Assembly: GCA_005888595.1 (NCBI GenBank)
Contig: VBAL01000111.1
Span: forward strand, 9,450 to 50,317
DNA length: 40,868 bases
Direction of reading: 5' to 3'
DNA from: Candidatus Segetimicrobium genomatis
Lineage (GTDB): Bacteria; Sysuimicrobiota; Sysuimicrobiia; Sysuimicrobiales; Kaftiobacteriaceae
A program made the position numbers and the translations under genes. Below, piece by piece: positions 20,613 through 29,594 of this stretch. Below the pieces are notes generated by a model. The model had not been told where the DNA came from. It did no database searches and saw only the letters and a list, made by a program, of their open reading frames with translations. The stretch's first letter is position 1. Every line of letters starts with the position of its first letter.

Positions 20613-21332
20613 TTGGATCAGGCGTGGAAAATAGTTGTCGGCCACTCAACCGTTGTCGCTACCGAGGTGACGAAGATCAAATCCAAGCTTCTTCCCCGGT
20701 TAGCCGTCCTACTGGCTGTTGCGGTGGGGCTTACGGCGGTCGCAGTAACCCGCTCCATCGGACGCTTTCGGGAGCGCCCCCCCGTCACGACCCCACCCGC
20801 AACGGAGCCTCGGCAACCTCGCTCATCGAGTCAGCCTAATCCGTCTGCAGCCGCAGATCAGGCACAGCCAGCCTATACGGGAGTGCTGGGAGATTTCCTG
20901 GTGACTGCGAAGGTAGGCCAGGTTGCAGATTGGCCACCATGTCCCGAGCCGCGTAGACCGGCTCAGAATTATAAGGCCTCGGAGGTCTATTCCCCCGTCT
21001 TCGGCGATCTTGAAGTATACGAGTGTGCTGACGGCAAGATCATCGGTCTTTCGGTTTATGGGGACCCGAGCATTGGAAAACGCTACTTCGTTGGGCCAGC
21101 GAAAGTCAATTACTTCGCGCCATTAGATCGACTCGTGCTGTTGAAAGTAGCGGGTCGTCCCGCAATTGCACAACTGCCAGCACCGGGTGATCCAGAGGGC
21201 CTCCGTCTTGCGGTCATCCAACGGGTTCCCAGCAACAATCAGCCCGGCATTATGGTCTGGATTGACAACACCAGCAAAAGTGTGGCAGAAGCCGCAGCGC
21301 TGGCGGCAGAAATTATGGGGGTGCGACCATGA
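20613..21332 (+). CDS. Hypothetical membrane-anchored protein with a Pro/Ser linker; start may be an internal GTG
   Basis: TM segment LLPRLAVLLAVAVGLTAVAV, Pro/Ser-rich linker, C-terminal domain; overlaps the next ORF by ATGA. Confidence 0.6.
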   Translation: MDQAWKIVVGHSTVVATEVTKIKSKLLPRLAVLLAVAVGLTAVAVTRSIGRFRERPPVTTPPATEPRQPRSSSQPNPSAAADQAQPAYTGVLGDFLVTAKVGQVADWPPCPEPRRPAQNYKASEVYSPVFGDLEVYECADGKIIGLSVYGDPSIGKRYFVGPAKVNYFAPLDRLVLLKVAGRPAIAQLPAPGDPEGLRLAVIQRVPSNNQPGIMVWIDNTSKSVAEAAALAAEIMGVRP

Positions 21333-23023
21333 AAAGATTCTTGGTACTGATGACCGCAGTGTGCAGCGGGTTATCGCTCCCTCTGTTCGATCGTCCCGAG
21401 ATAGTGCAAGCTCAGACACCGCGTACGGACACAATCTACTTCATGGGCGCCACGCGAGGTAAGGACTACAATAATACGGGCGTTCTTTCATGGTGTGTCA
21501 GTCGGAGCTGGCATGAGAGCTATCCCAATGGTCCTGCGGATGCACTCGATGAGGTTGCACAGCAACAGGCGGTCCCAACACCCCCTCCCACTGATGACCA
21601 GTGGCCGGCGATTTGTAATAGTGATCCGACAGCGATCGACGGTTCCGGAAAGGTCGATCTTACAACCTACGGCGTTACGGGTCCGCTAGATTGCAGTTCG
21701 CCCTGCATTTCTTTAACCGTGAGAGGCAGATCTTTTGAGTACGGCGACGGCTGCGATTACATCGAGGCCGACCTTTACGATTTCGTCACTATGGACGACG
21801 GGCATAAAGTCGGTGAAAAGAAAGGGAAGCAGCGCATGATACATGCACTTGCACCTAATAGTACTAATGTCCCTTATGACCTGCCTTCCATACAAGTCAC
21901 ATCAACCGGATTGTACGCTAGCAATGAGATAGGGACACTACAAAATGACACCAATTGTAAACCCAATACTAACCCGCCTGGCTTTACACCAGGTGGTTAT
22001 CACGTCCACCATGACTTCATGCCACCGACGGGATCACAGTCTTGTTCGTGGAACCAAAACACTCCGGCGAACTTTCCTAGGCATATTACGGATCGGCAAA
22101 AACAGAATCCTTCCCACTGGGTGCATTTTGTGTCCCACAAACCTGGAGTGTCATGTTTTGCGGATGGGCCGCCAAAGTTGGCCGATAACTTGTTGGCATC
22201 GGACGGTGTGTTGGATGGAGACGGGAATGGTGGTGGGACCAGGGCGTTGGCAACAGGAGCACAATCTTCGCTCACGAGCCCGCAGACGTGCATTACAGGG
22301 ACGTCCTGGTGTGGAACAATCAGTGTGACTCCGCCTGTGGTGCAGGCGGCGTTTTCCAACTATTTGGGATTGTCGCCAACTGATTACTTGAGAGCGCAGC
22401 AGAAGCGTATTCCCCCCCGGGGGAGCACAACACCATACTATTGGTACGGTCCAGACAACGGAGGGTTCTATTTCTACGTGTTTTGGTGGATGACGTATCC
22501 GGACGGTAGTGGCTATTGGGACTGTGGCATGGGAGTACCAGGAGCAGAGAGGTATTGGGCGGGGTTTTCGAGTTGGACTGGTATTTATACTTGTCAGAAC
22601 GGGTTCATAAGCCTCGGCGGCGGTGGGGGGCCGGTGACCGCCATTGAAAATGAGTGGAGTCAGTTCCGGGGCTTGAATGGCATAAATCCGACAGCGCCGC
22701 CAACACAGCAAGACGCGAATACGTGGGCTCAGACTCAGATTGACAGTGGACACTGGGCGGATGTAGTGAAACCGGCTCTAGATGCGGTGATTCGTGCGGG
22801 GACGGGCAACATGGACATGGCGACGCTGGGGATTACGGGGGATCCTCCGTTTGATGGGGACCTCGGCCAGGTTGGGCTGGCGGGTGTAATGAACAGGATG
22901 AATACTGTAGCGTCGCGGGTTATGGACCTTCCGTTGTTTGATCCGACCCGAGCCGATATGAATCGTGATTGGATAGGTTCAACTCGCCCAAGGTGGAGTT
23001 TGACGGGAAAAGCTTTGAGGTAG
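21329..23023 (+). CDS. Hypothetical large secreted protein, Cys/Gly/Trp rich, no family recognised
   Basis: Signal-peptide-like N-terminus; 564-aa ORF; coupled (ATGA) to the upstream ORF. Confidence 0.7.
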   Translation: MKRFLVLMTAVCSGLSLPLFDRPEIVQAQTPRTDTIYFMGATRGKDYNNTGVLSWCVSRSWHESYPNGPADALDEVAQQQAVPTPPPTDDQWPAICNSDPTAIDGSGKVDLTTYGVTGPLDCSSPCISLTVRGRSFEYGDGCDYIEADLYDFVTMDDGHKVGEKKGKQRMIHALAPNSTNVPYDLPSIQVTSTGLYASNEIGTLQNDTNCKPNTNPPGFTPGGYHVHHDFMPPTGSQSCSWNQNTPANFPRHITDRQKQNPSHWVHFVSHKPGVSCFADGPPKLADNLLASDGVLDGDGNGGGTRALATGAQSSLTSPQTCITGTSWCGTISVTPPVVQAAFSNYLGLSPTDYLRAQQKRIPPRGSTTPYYWYGPDNGGFYFYVFWWMTYPDGSGYWDCGMGVPGAERYWAGFSSWTGIYTCQNGFISLGGGGGPVTAIENEWSQFRGLNGINPTAPPTQQDANTWAQTQIDSGHWADVVKPALDAVIRAGTGNMDMATLGITGDPPFDGDLGQVGLAGVMNRMNTVASRVMDLPLFDPTRADMNRDWIGSTRPRWSLTGKALR

Positions 23024-23241
23024 TTCTCAATCATAGAAGCTAGCCATGCGAACTATTGTTGAGCCGAGATTTCCCTGTGGGTCCGGCTGCTGCCTTCTCG
23101 CTAGCACAGGTGCTTTGACGGAATTCCCTTGGACTCCTTTCCTGATTCTAGATCCTGCTGCAATGAGAGATCGGAGTCGCCCCGCGCCAGTCAGCGCCGA
23201 TGTTCCCTCTTCAGGTCTTTGCTTTTCCGAACACCGACGCC

Positions 23242-23839
23242 TCAAGGTGCTGGCGGGATGATTTTGCCACGAGGACAGCCTCGCTGTAGGTCGCCGTGAC
23301 GTAACCTCACGTCGTCATCTGGCCAAAGGCGTTGGCCGATAGCGGTGGACCTTGTCCCACCGAAGGGCCAAAAACTCGTTGCCCTCCGGGTGAGTCCGGC
23401 GAGTATAGAATCCGCCACGGACCTGCCCGCCAAGTACAACACTCCCGCCCGCTTCCAAAGCGTCAGGACCTCGGCAGGGTCTTCGATGTCGACTGACTTA
23501 AAGACGGCCTGAGCAGCGGACCGTTCCACAAGAAGGACCTCGCCGCCCTTGGAGCTGGCTTGCCAGCGGCCGTGCACCGGCGCCTCCTCATCGCGGGCCG
23601 GATGCCCGATGAAGTGAAGGCCAGCGTGTTCGAGCGCCTGCAAGAACTCAATGAACCGGAGCGGGGGCCCCGCCACCGGCTCCATGCGCAGCCCCATCGC
23701 TCTTACCGCCGGTCGGGAGATCCGGACCCCAGTCCTTGACCGCGCGTGCCGTTGACACCCGTATCTCCGACGGAGGAACTTTCACGAATAGTTCCGCGAG
23801 CAGGCGCTGGATCTCGCTGGGAAGGCGCAACGCCGCCAT
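23242..23839 (-). pseudogene. Possible frameshifted remnant (ORFs 23648..23839 and 23242..23697)
   Basis: Two overlapping minus-strand ORFs in different frames, consecutive, both of plausible composition, neither with a recognised family. Confidence 0.25.
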
Positions 23840-23880
23840 CTTGCTAAACAGCAGGCAGGTAATTGCGCGCCCGTTCGCAG

Positions 23881-23913
23881 GGAGACTAGGAAGACTAGAT
23901 GGACGAGGTAGAC
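23881..23913. repeat. Right arm of stutter hairpin 5, about 3.7 kb from the left arm
   Basis: GGAGACTAGGAAGACTAGATGGACGAGGTAGAC; its reverse complement matches the apex-proximal left arm CTAGTCTTCCTGGTCTCC at 17/18. Confidence 0.85.
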
Positions 23914-23919
23914 AGTTCT

Positions 23920-25053
23920 TCAGGCGGAGCGCGTTCCCATCAGGATCTCGAACACCAGATGGTCCAATCGCTCATAGGCGAAGGTCCGGCCGGGACCGGT
24001 CGCGGGACGTTCGTCGGACCCCGGCGGCGCATCCCACCGCCTGATCTCCGCCAGCAGCTGCTGAACTTCCGCATCCTGGTTGAACTGGTGCACCTTGTCG
24101 GCCAGGATCTCATAAGCCCGGATGCAGCCCTCCACGAATCCCCAGATCCCCCGTTCATCAGTGGTCCGGTACGGATGCGCGTCGAATGTCCGTGGTCCGG
24201 GCCACCGTTCCTCTTCCAGCAACTTCACGACAAAAAATGCATCCTTGAGATTGGCACCGCCAAACCGCAAATCCTGGTCGAAGCGCAGCGGGCGCTGGGC
24301 GTTGAGGTGGATGCCATCCAGCTTGCCGGCGTACAGGGCGTGGGCGATCTCATGGGCGGGGTTGAGCCCGGCCATGGCGGCATGAGCGAATTCCAGGACC
24401 ACCCCCACGTGCTCAGGGTGTTCCAGCGTGGCGATGAATGCCAGGGCGTGGCCGGCTGTCGAGATGTAGAGGTCTCCCCGCGGCTCGTTGGGTTTGGGTT
24501 CTACCGACAGACGCATCGGGTAGCGCTGACTGGTGATGTACGCATCGAGCTCGTTGAACCCATCCCGGAGCCGCTTTAAAGCATCGACCGGGGATCGGCT
24601 CGCATCGACCTCTGCGCCGTCGCGGCCTCCCCAGATGTTGAACAATGGTGCGTCCAGCAGGTGTCCAACATCAATCGCCGCCTTATAGCGCGCGAGCGCC
24701 ATGCGCCGGACGCGGGCTTCGTTGGACACCATGCCGCCGTCTTTGAAGACCGGCTCTGTGAACATCGACGACCCGCAGGCATCGCAGACGATCCCCGTAT
24801 CTGTCATGCGCCGCCGCGCCTCGGCGATCAGGCGGTCCCGCTCGACGGTTGAACTTCCGGGCGGGAGGAGGTCCTCCGCATGCAGCTCGAAGGCAGCCGC
24901 GCCGTGGGCGGCCAACCCGCTGATGGCCTCCAGCGGATCGAGCGCGGAGCGCGTCGCCGCGCCGAACGGATCGGCCCCCCGGTTCATGACGGTCCACAAA
25001 CCGAAGCTGTAGACTCGCGTTGCCGTTTCGCGTTTCGGCACCTTGGTACTCAA
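23920..25053 (-). CDS. xylA: Xylose isomerase, class I (Actinobacteria/Thermus-like); start probably TTG or GTG near 25041-25053
   Basis: YSFGLWTVMNRGADPFG, ELHAEDLLPPGSS, TEPVFKDGGMVSNEARVRRMAL, SVEPKPNEPRGDLYIST, LDGIHLNAQRPLRFDQDLRFG. Confidence 0.9.
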   Translation of the reverse strand: MSTKVPKRETATRVYSFGLWTVMNRGADPFGAATRSALDPLEAISGLAAHGAAAFELHAEDLLPPGSSTVERDRLIAEARRRMTDTGIVCDACGSSMFTEPVFKDGGMVSNEARVRRMALARYKAAIDVGHLLDAPLFNIWGGRDGAEVDASRSPVDALKRLRDGFNELDAYITSQRYPMRLSVEPKPNEPRGDLYISTAGHALAFIATLEHPEHVGVVLEFAHAAMAGLNPAHEIAHALYAGKLDGIHLNAQRPLRFDQDLRFGGANLKDAFFVVKLLEEERWPGPRTFDAHPYRTTDERGIWGFVEGCIRAYEILADKVHQFNQDAEVQQLLAEIRRWDAPPGSDERPATGPGRTFAYERLDHLVFEILMGTRSA

Positions 25054-25063
25054 CGATTCGCCC

Positions 25064-26311
25064 CTACAAGCACATTTTGTTGTCGCCGCAGGCCTTCTGC
25101 AAGGCGCGCTGCGCCGCCCCGACATCCTTATTGGATACGAAGGCATGCACGATGTCGTTGAACGCCACGGTGAACCCTGGCGGTGCCGCAGAGCCGTGCA
25201 CCTCGCTTGGAACCACCACATTTTTGGCGAAGTCCTTCGCCGCAGACTGCATATAGGTGTCGAGTTTCATCGGATCGCAATCGGTGCGCGCGCAGAGCGC
25301 CCCTTTCAGTTGGTTCAAGGCCTCTTGCCCCTCTTTTGAGCCGTTCGGCAGGCTGAATGCGGCGCTGATGACCAGGAAGGCACCAGACGTGCCGAACGCG
25401 GGCACATACCCGTAGTCCATCCCGGGTGTCCATCCCTTACCAATGAAATAGCCGGAGGCCCAGTCTCCCATCACGGTCATCGCCGCCTTGCCATCGATCA
25501 GCATCTGCGCCGCGGAGTCCCAGGTCCCACTCGCATGGTCGCTGTTCACGTACTCCAGGACCTTCGCGTATGTCTCCAGTGCCCGTTTCACAGTATCGCC
25601 GGTCCATGAGGTCTTACCGGTCCACAGTCCGCGATATCCGATAGGCCCGAGCGCGCCGAGGAGCACATCCTCCAACAGGTGGGCGGCCTCCCACTTGTTC
25701 TGGTCACCCAGCGCCAGCGGGGTGATCCCCTTGGCCCGCAGCGTATTGGCTACCTTAAAGAACTCGTCCCAGCTGGTTGGCGCCGCCAGCTTGTTATCGT
25801 CAAAGATTTTCTTGTTGTACCAGAGGACGTTCCCGCGGTGCACGCTGACCGGCACGGAGTACTGATCGCCTTGATACGTGACAATGTTCACAAGGTTCCT
25901 GGGGAAGACGGCGAGCCACCCCTCACTCTCGAACAACTGCGTGATCGGTTCCATGTGGCCGGTGACGACCCATGCGCTCGTAAGTTCCTCGCCGCCGTGC
26001 GCCTGGAAACTGTCCGGCGGATGACCCCGCTGCATGCGGGCTTTCAGGATCGCTACGGCATCTTCAGGGGTACCGCCGGCGATTGCCGCGTTGACAATCT
26101 CCACATCAGGGTACCGCTGCCTGAAAATCTCAAACACCGCATGAAGACCGTCGGCCTCACGGCCCCAGGTCCACCAGCTGAAGATCTCCAGCTTCCCGCC
26201 CATGACCGACCCGGCCTGCAACCCCGCGCGGAATGGAGATATCATCAGCGCCGTCACGATGACGAGCACGGTCCAGAACCACACGGCAGTGCGGCTCATT
26301 CTGTGCATCAT
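25064..26311 (-). CDS. Sugar ABC transporter substrate-binding protein, paralogue of 16954..18210
   Basis: MGGKLEIFSWWTWGREADGLHAVFEIFRQRYPDVEIVNAAIAGG; colinear similarity with the first SBP including YRGLWTGKT and CARTDC. Confidence 0.93.
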   Translation of the reverse strand: MMHRMSRTAVWFWTVLVIVTALMISPFRAGLQAGSVMGGKLEIFSWWTWGREADGLHAVFEIFRQRYPDVEIVNAAIAGGTPEDAVAILKARMQRGHPPDSFQAHGGEELTSAWVVTGHMEPITQLFESEGWLAVFPRNLVNIVTYQGDQYSVPVSVHRGNVLWYNKKIFDDNKLAAPTSWDEFFKVANTLRAKGITPLALGDQNKWEAAHLLEDVLLGALGPIGYRGLWTGKTSWTGDTVKRALETYAKVLEYVNSDHASGTWDSAAQMLIDGKAAMTVMGDWASGYFIGKGWTPGMDYGYVPAFGTSGAFLVISAAFSLPNGSKEGQEALNQLKGALCARTDCDPMKLDTYMQSAAKDFAKNVVVPSEVHGSAAPPGFTVAFNDIVHAFVSNKDVGAAQRALQKACGDNKMCL

Positions 26312-26374
26312 GGATCGACCTCCACGTCTTCAACCCGGGGGCACGCGAAGTTTCTACACGGCATGCCCCACCTC

Positions 26375-26448
26375 CTAGTCCCGTACCAGCGTGACAGGCG
26401 AGAGTTCGGCAGCCGCCCACGGTGCAAGTCACGTTGGTACGGGACTAG
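26375..26448. repeat. 21-bp inverted repeat in the divergent SBP/galK promoter region
   Basis: CTAGTCCCGTACCAGCGTGAC (26375-26395) / GTCACGTTGGTACGGGACTAG (26428-26448), 20 of 21 paired. Confidence 0.9.
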
Positions 26449-26475
26449 CGGGATGGCCTTTGGCCCGCGCCGAAC

Positions 26476-27678
26476 ATGGCCGTGATGCCCGATCCGACGC
26501 GCTGGACGGCCGCGGTGGACCTGTTCACGCGGGTGTTCGACGCCCACACCACCCTCGTCGCCGGCGCGCCCGGCCGCGTAAACCTCATCGGCGAGCACAC
26601 GGACTACAACGACGGCCTGGTGTTGCCGGCCGCGATCGACCGTCACGTGTTCATCGCCGCCCGGCGAAACGACTCAGGTCGCGTGAGATTGGCGGCGAGC
26701 GCATTCGAGGACCGGGTGGAGTTCCCCACCGACGATCCCGGCCGGCCGGCTCTGCCGGTCTGGGCCCGGTATCCACAAGGCGTCGCCGTGAAGCTACGGG
26801 CCCGCGGCATCAGCATACACGGATTCGACGCGGCCATCGCCGCCGATCTGCCGGTCGGCTCAGGGCTCAGCTCGTCCGCCGCGCTGGAGGTGGCCTCGGC
26901 TCTGGTGATGGAAGCAATCAGCGACCACGCGCTTCCTCCGAGAGAACGCGCCCTGCTGTGCCGCGCCGCGGAGGTGGAGTTCGTCGGTGTGCCCTCTGGG
27001 ATTATGGACCAGTTCGCCTCCACATTGTGCCGGCGTGGCCATGCTTTGTTCCTCGACTGCCGCTCACTGGAAACACACCACATTCCATTAGGAGCGACGC
27101 TCGCCATCGCGGTCTGCGACACCGGGATGGCGCGCGTCCTGGCGGGATCGGCGTACGCGCAGCGCAGGCAGGAGTGCGCCGATGCCGTCACCGCGCTGCG
27201 GAAGGCAGGATTGAAGATTGCGTCGCTGCGGGATCTGACGCTAGATGACGTCCCACGTGTGGAGCGCCTGCCGGAACCGCTGCGGAGGCGCGCCAGGCAT
27301 GTCCTCACCGAGGATGCGCGGGTCGTGGAAACCGCGACACTTTTGGAAAGTGGGCAGCCCGGTGGGCTGCGGGACGTGTTCTCTGCATCTCACCGCAGCC
27401 TGCGCGACGACTACGAGGTAAGTTCTCGCGAGTTGGACGCCATGGCGGAGGCGGCCCTCGACGCGCCCGGCTGCGTGGCCGCCCGGATGACCGGCGCGGG
27501 ATTCGGCGGCGCAGTCGTCGCCCTGGTGCAACGCGCGGCCGGGGACGCGTTTCTCGCCGCGGCGGCGGAGGGTTACCGGAGACGCACGGGACGTGAAGGC
27601 CGATTGTTTCTCACAGAGGCGGCGGAGGGAGCGAAACTACTTGAAGGGCGGGACTCGGGACTGGGGACTGGGGACTAG
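26476..27678 (+). CDS. galK: Galactokinase
   Basis: GAPGRVNLIGEHTDYNDGLVLPAAIDRHV; LPVGSGLSSSAALEVA; RMTGAGFGGAVVALV. Confidence 0.97.
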   Translation: MAVMPDPTRWTAAVDLFTRVFDAHTTLVAGAPGRVNLIGEHTDYNDGLVLPAAIDRHVFIAARRNDSGRVRLAASAFEDRVEFPTDDPGRPALPVWARYPQGVAVKLRARGISIHGFDAAIAADLPVGSGLSSSAALEVASALVMEAISDHALPPRERALLCRAAEVEFVGVPSGIMDQFASTLCRRGHALFLDCRSLETHHIPLGATLAIAVCDTGMARVLAGSAYAQRRQECADAVTALRKAGLKIASLRDLTLDDVPRVERLPEPLRRRARHVLTEDARVVETATLLESGQPGGLRDVFSASHRSLRDDYEVSSRELDAMAEAALDAPGCVAARMTGAGFGGAVVALVQRAAGDAFLAAAAEGYRRRTGREGRLFLTEAAEGAKLLEGRDSGLGTGD

Positions 27679-27758
27679 AATTGTGAGGATCTTACCCGAG
27701 GTGATTGCTCGCACCAATCCCTAGTCCCAAGTCCCTAGTCCCAAGTCCCTAATCCCGC
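27650..27758. repeat. Stutter hairpin 6 (unit GGGACTN) between convergent galK and nnrD
   Basis: GGGACTCGGGACTGGGGACTGGGGACTAG ... CCAATCCCTAGTCCCAAGTCCCTAGTCCCAAGTCCCTAATCCCGC. Confidence 0.95.
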
Positions 27759-29314
27759 AGTTCTCTTATTGGGTCCACCTGTAATCCCGCTTCAACCCTG
27801 TGGATCGCGTGAGGCAGGCGGTCGGCCACGTCAGACGCCAGCAAACCCACCTGTCCCCGCTCGTGCGCACAAAGATCTCCGGCCAGCCCGTGCAGGTACG
27901 CTGCGGCGACCGCGGCCTCAAACGGAGCCAGCCCCTGACCGATCAATGCGGCCACCGCCCCAGTGAGTACATCTCCCATCCCGCCTGAGGCCATGCCCGG
28001 GTTCCCTGTGCGGACGATGGCGGCCTCGCCGTCGGGCTTCGCTACGACGGTGTGAGCGCTCTTCAGGACCACAACACAGCGAAAACGCGCCGCGGCCGCG
28101 CGAGCAGCGCCCAGGCGGTCTTCCACGATCTTGGGGGTCGGCTGCTTGAGCAACCTGCCGAGTTCTCCCGGGTGCGGGGTGATGACCAGCGGGGGCCGCG
28201 CCTTCGCCAAGCGATCCGCCCGACCGGCCAGTACGTTGAGCCCATCGGCGTCAAGCACCAACGGCTTGTCACGCCCCAGCAACTCCTCGACCACGCGCGC
28301 GACGCCCGGCGCAGGCGATAACCCAGGACCGGCGGCCACGACGTCACAAGAGGCCAGCAGTTCATCGACCCGGGCCATCGCAGAAGGCGACAGCGCGCTC
28401 CCGTCATCAGCCAGCGGCATGGCGATCCCTTCCGTGACCTTAGATGCAACAATGGGGTAGACGCTCTGCGGAACCGCAACGGTCACCAACCCCGCACCGC
28501 TCCGCAGGGCGCCGAACGTGGATAAGACGGCCGCGCCGGTGTATCCAACGGATCCCGCGAGGATCAGCACATGCCCATACGTCCCCTTGTGAGTGTCAGG
28601 CCGGCGCCGCGGCAGCAACTCACGCACTTTCGCGGACGTCACCAGCCAGGTTGTGATCGAGGGGTCGTCCATGAGGGCCTGCGGGTACCCGATGTCGCCG
28701 ACGTAGAGGGCGCCCGCCATTTCTGCCCCTGGAAAGAGGACGACGCCCACTTTCGGCAGCCCCATCGTGACGGTGACCGAGGCGCGGACACACGGGCCGT
28801 CCCAGGTTCCGGTGTCCGCCTGCAACCCAGACGGGACATCGACTGCCAGGATGGGCTTACCGGAGCGATTGGCCGCCTCAATCAGACCGACGGCATCGCC
28901 TCGAGCCGTGCCTCGGAATCCGGTGCCGAACAGTGCGTCGATGATAAGGTCTGCCTTCGCAATCGCGTCCTCGTGCCGCGCGGCATCGCCGGCAAGGAAG
29001 GAGACGCCCGCTTCCGACGCCGCGGCCAGAGCCTGGGCTGATTCGCCGCCAAACTCCTCCTTCGGCGCTACGAACAGCGCCGCGACCTCGGCGCCCGCCG
29101 CCAGGTACCTGGCGGCAACCAGCCCGTCTCCCCCGTTGCTTCCCCTGCCGGCCATCACGACGACCCGGCGCCCTCCGTGTTCGCGCAGCATGATCTCGGC
29201 TGCCTGGGCGACGCGCCGGCCGGCCGCGTCCATGAGCTGGGCGACGGAAATCCCGTGGTCTTTGGTAGCCCGGCGATCTAGCTCCGCGATCTGCGCACTT
29301 GTCGCGACGCGCAT
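27749..29314 (-). CDS. Bifunctional NAD(P)HX epimerase / dehydratase
   Basis: MRVATSAQIAELDRRATKDHGISVAQLMDAAG, VMAGRGSNGGDGLVAARYL; C-terminal KGTYGHVLILAGSVGYTGAAVL, GNPGMASGGMGDVLTG. Confidence 0.96.
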   Translation of the reverse strand: MRVATSAQIAELDRRATKDHGISVAQLMDAAGRRVAQAAEIMLREHGGRRVVVMAGRGSNGGDGLVAARYLAAGAEVAALFVAPKEEFGGESAQALAAASEAGVSFLAGDAARHEDAIAKADLIIDALFGTGFRGTARGDAVGLIEAANRSGKPILAVDVPSGLQADTGTWDGPCVRASVTVTMGLPKVGVVLFPGAEMAGALYVGDIGYPQALMDDPSITTWLVTSAKVRELLPRRRPDTHKGTYGHVLILAGSVGYTGAAVLSTFGALRSGAGLVTVAVPQSVYPIVASKVTEGIAMPLADDGSALSPSAMARVDELLASCDVVAAGPGLSPAPGVARVVEELLGRDKPLVLDADGLNVLAGRADRLAKARPPLVITPHPGELGRLLKQPTPKIVEDRLGAARAAAARFRCVVVLKSAHTVVAKPDGEAAIVRTGNPGMASGGMGDVLTGAVAALIGQGLAPFEAAVAAAYLHGLAGDLCAHERGQVGLLASDVADRLPHAIHRVEAGLQVDPIRELRD

Positions 29315-29359
29315 CTTAAGGTCGCCGCCTCTTTCCGCCAGGAGAATGACTCCTTCCCT

Positions 29360-29502
29360 AACTGCGTCTACAAAGTCTACCATGTCTCCTAGGTCTACAA
29401 GGTCTACTAGCATAAAGACATAAGTCGCAGTGCCTACGCGCGCGCAGAAAGGCGGGTAGACTTTGAAGACCTGGTAGACCTGGTAGACCTTGTAGACGCA
29501 GT
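29360..29502. repeat. Stutter hairpin 7 (9-nt unit GTCTACNNN)
   Basis: AACTGCGTCTACAAAGTCTACCATGTCTCCTAGGTCTACAAGGTCTACTAG ... GGTAGACTTTGAAGACCTGGTAGACCTGGTAGACCTTGTAGACGCAG. Confidence 0.95.
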
Positions 29503-29558
29503 TATGCAGTTATCCCCATCAAGCACACTGTCCACACGGTGTGAACGAAAGTTCCCGA

Positions 29559-29587
29559 TTGACCCGCTGAAGCCGCGATGATAACGT
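29559..29587 (+). promoter_or_regulatory. Candidate sigma70 promoter for the structured RNA
   Basis: TTGACC - 17 nt - TAACGT; predicted TSS falls about at the 5' edge of the closing stem. Confidence 0.45.
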
Positions 29588-29594
29588 CATGGTC

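Noticed and set aside
20205-23880. Island as a transposon, integron or prophage
   Set aside because: No transposase, integrase, attC or phage genes could be recognised, and no clear target-site duplication beyond the split hairpin arms.
29315-29413. Upstream start of the nnrE/nnrD ORF at 29413
   Set aside because: The extra N-terminus MLVDLVDLGDMVDFVDA is translation of stutter hairpin 7; the family start is MRVATSAQIAELD at 29314.
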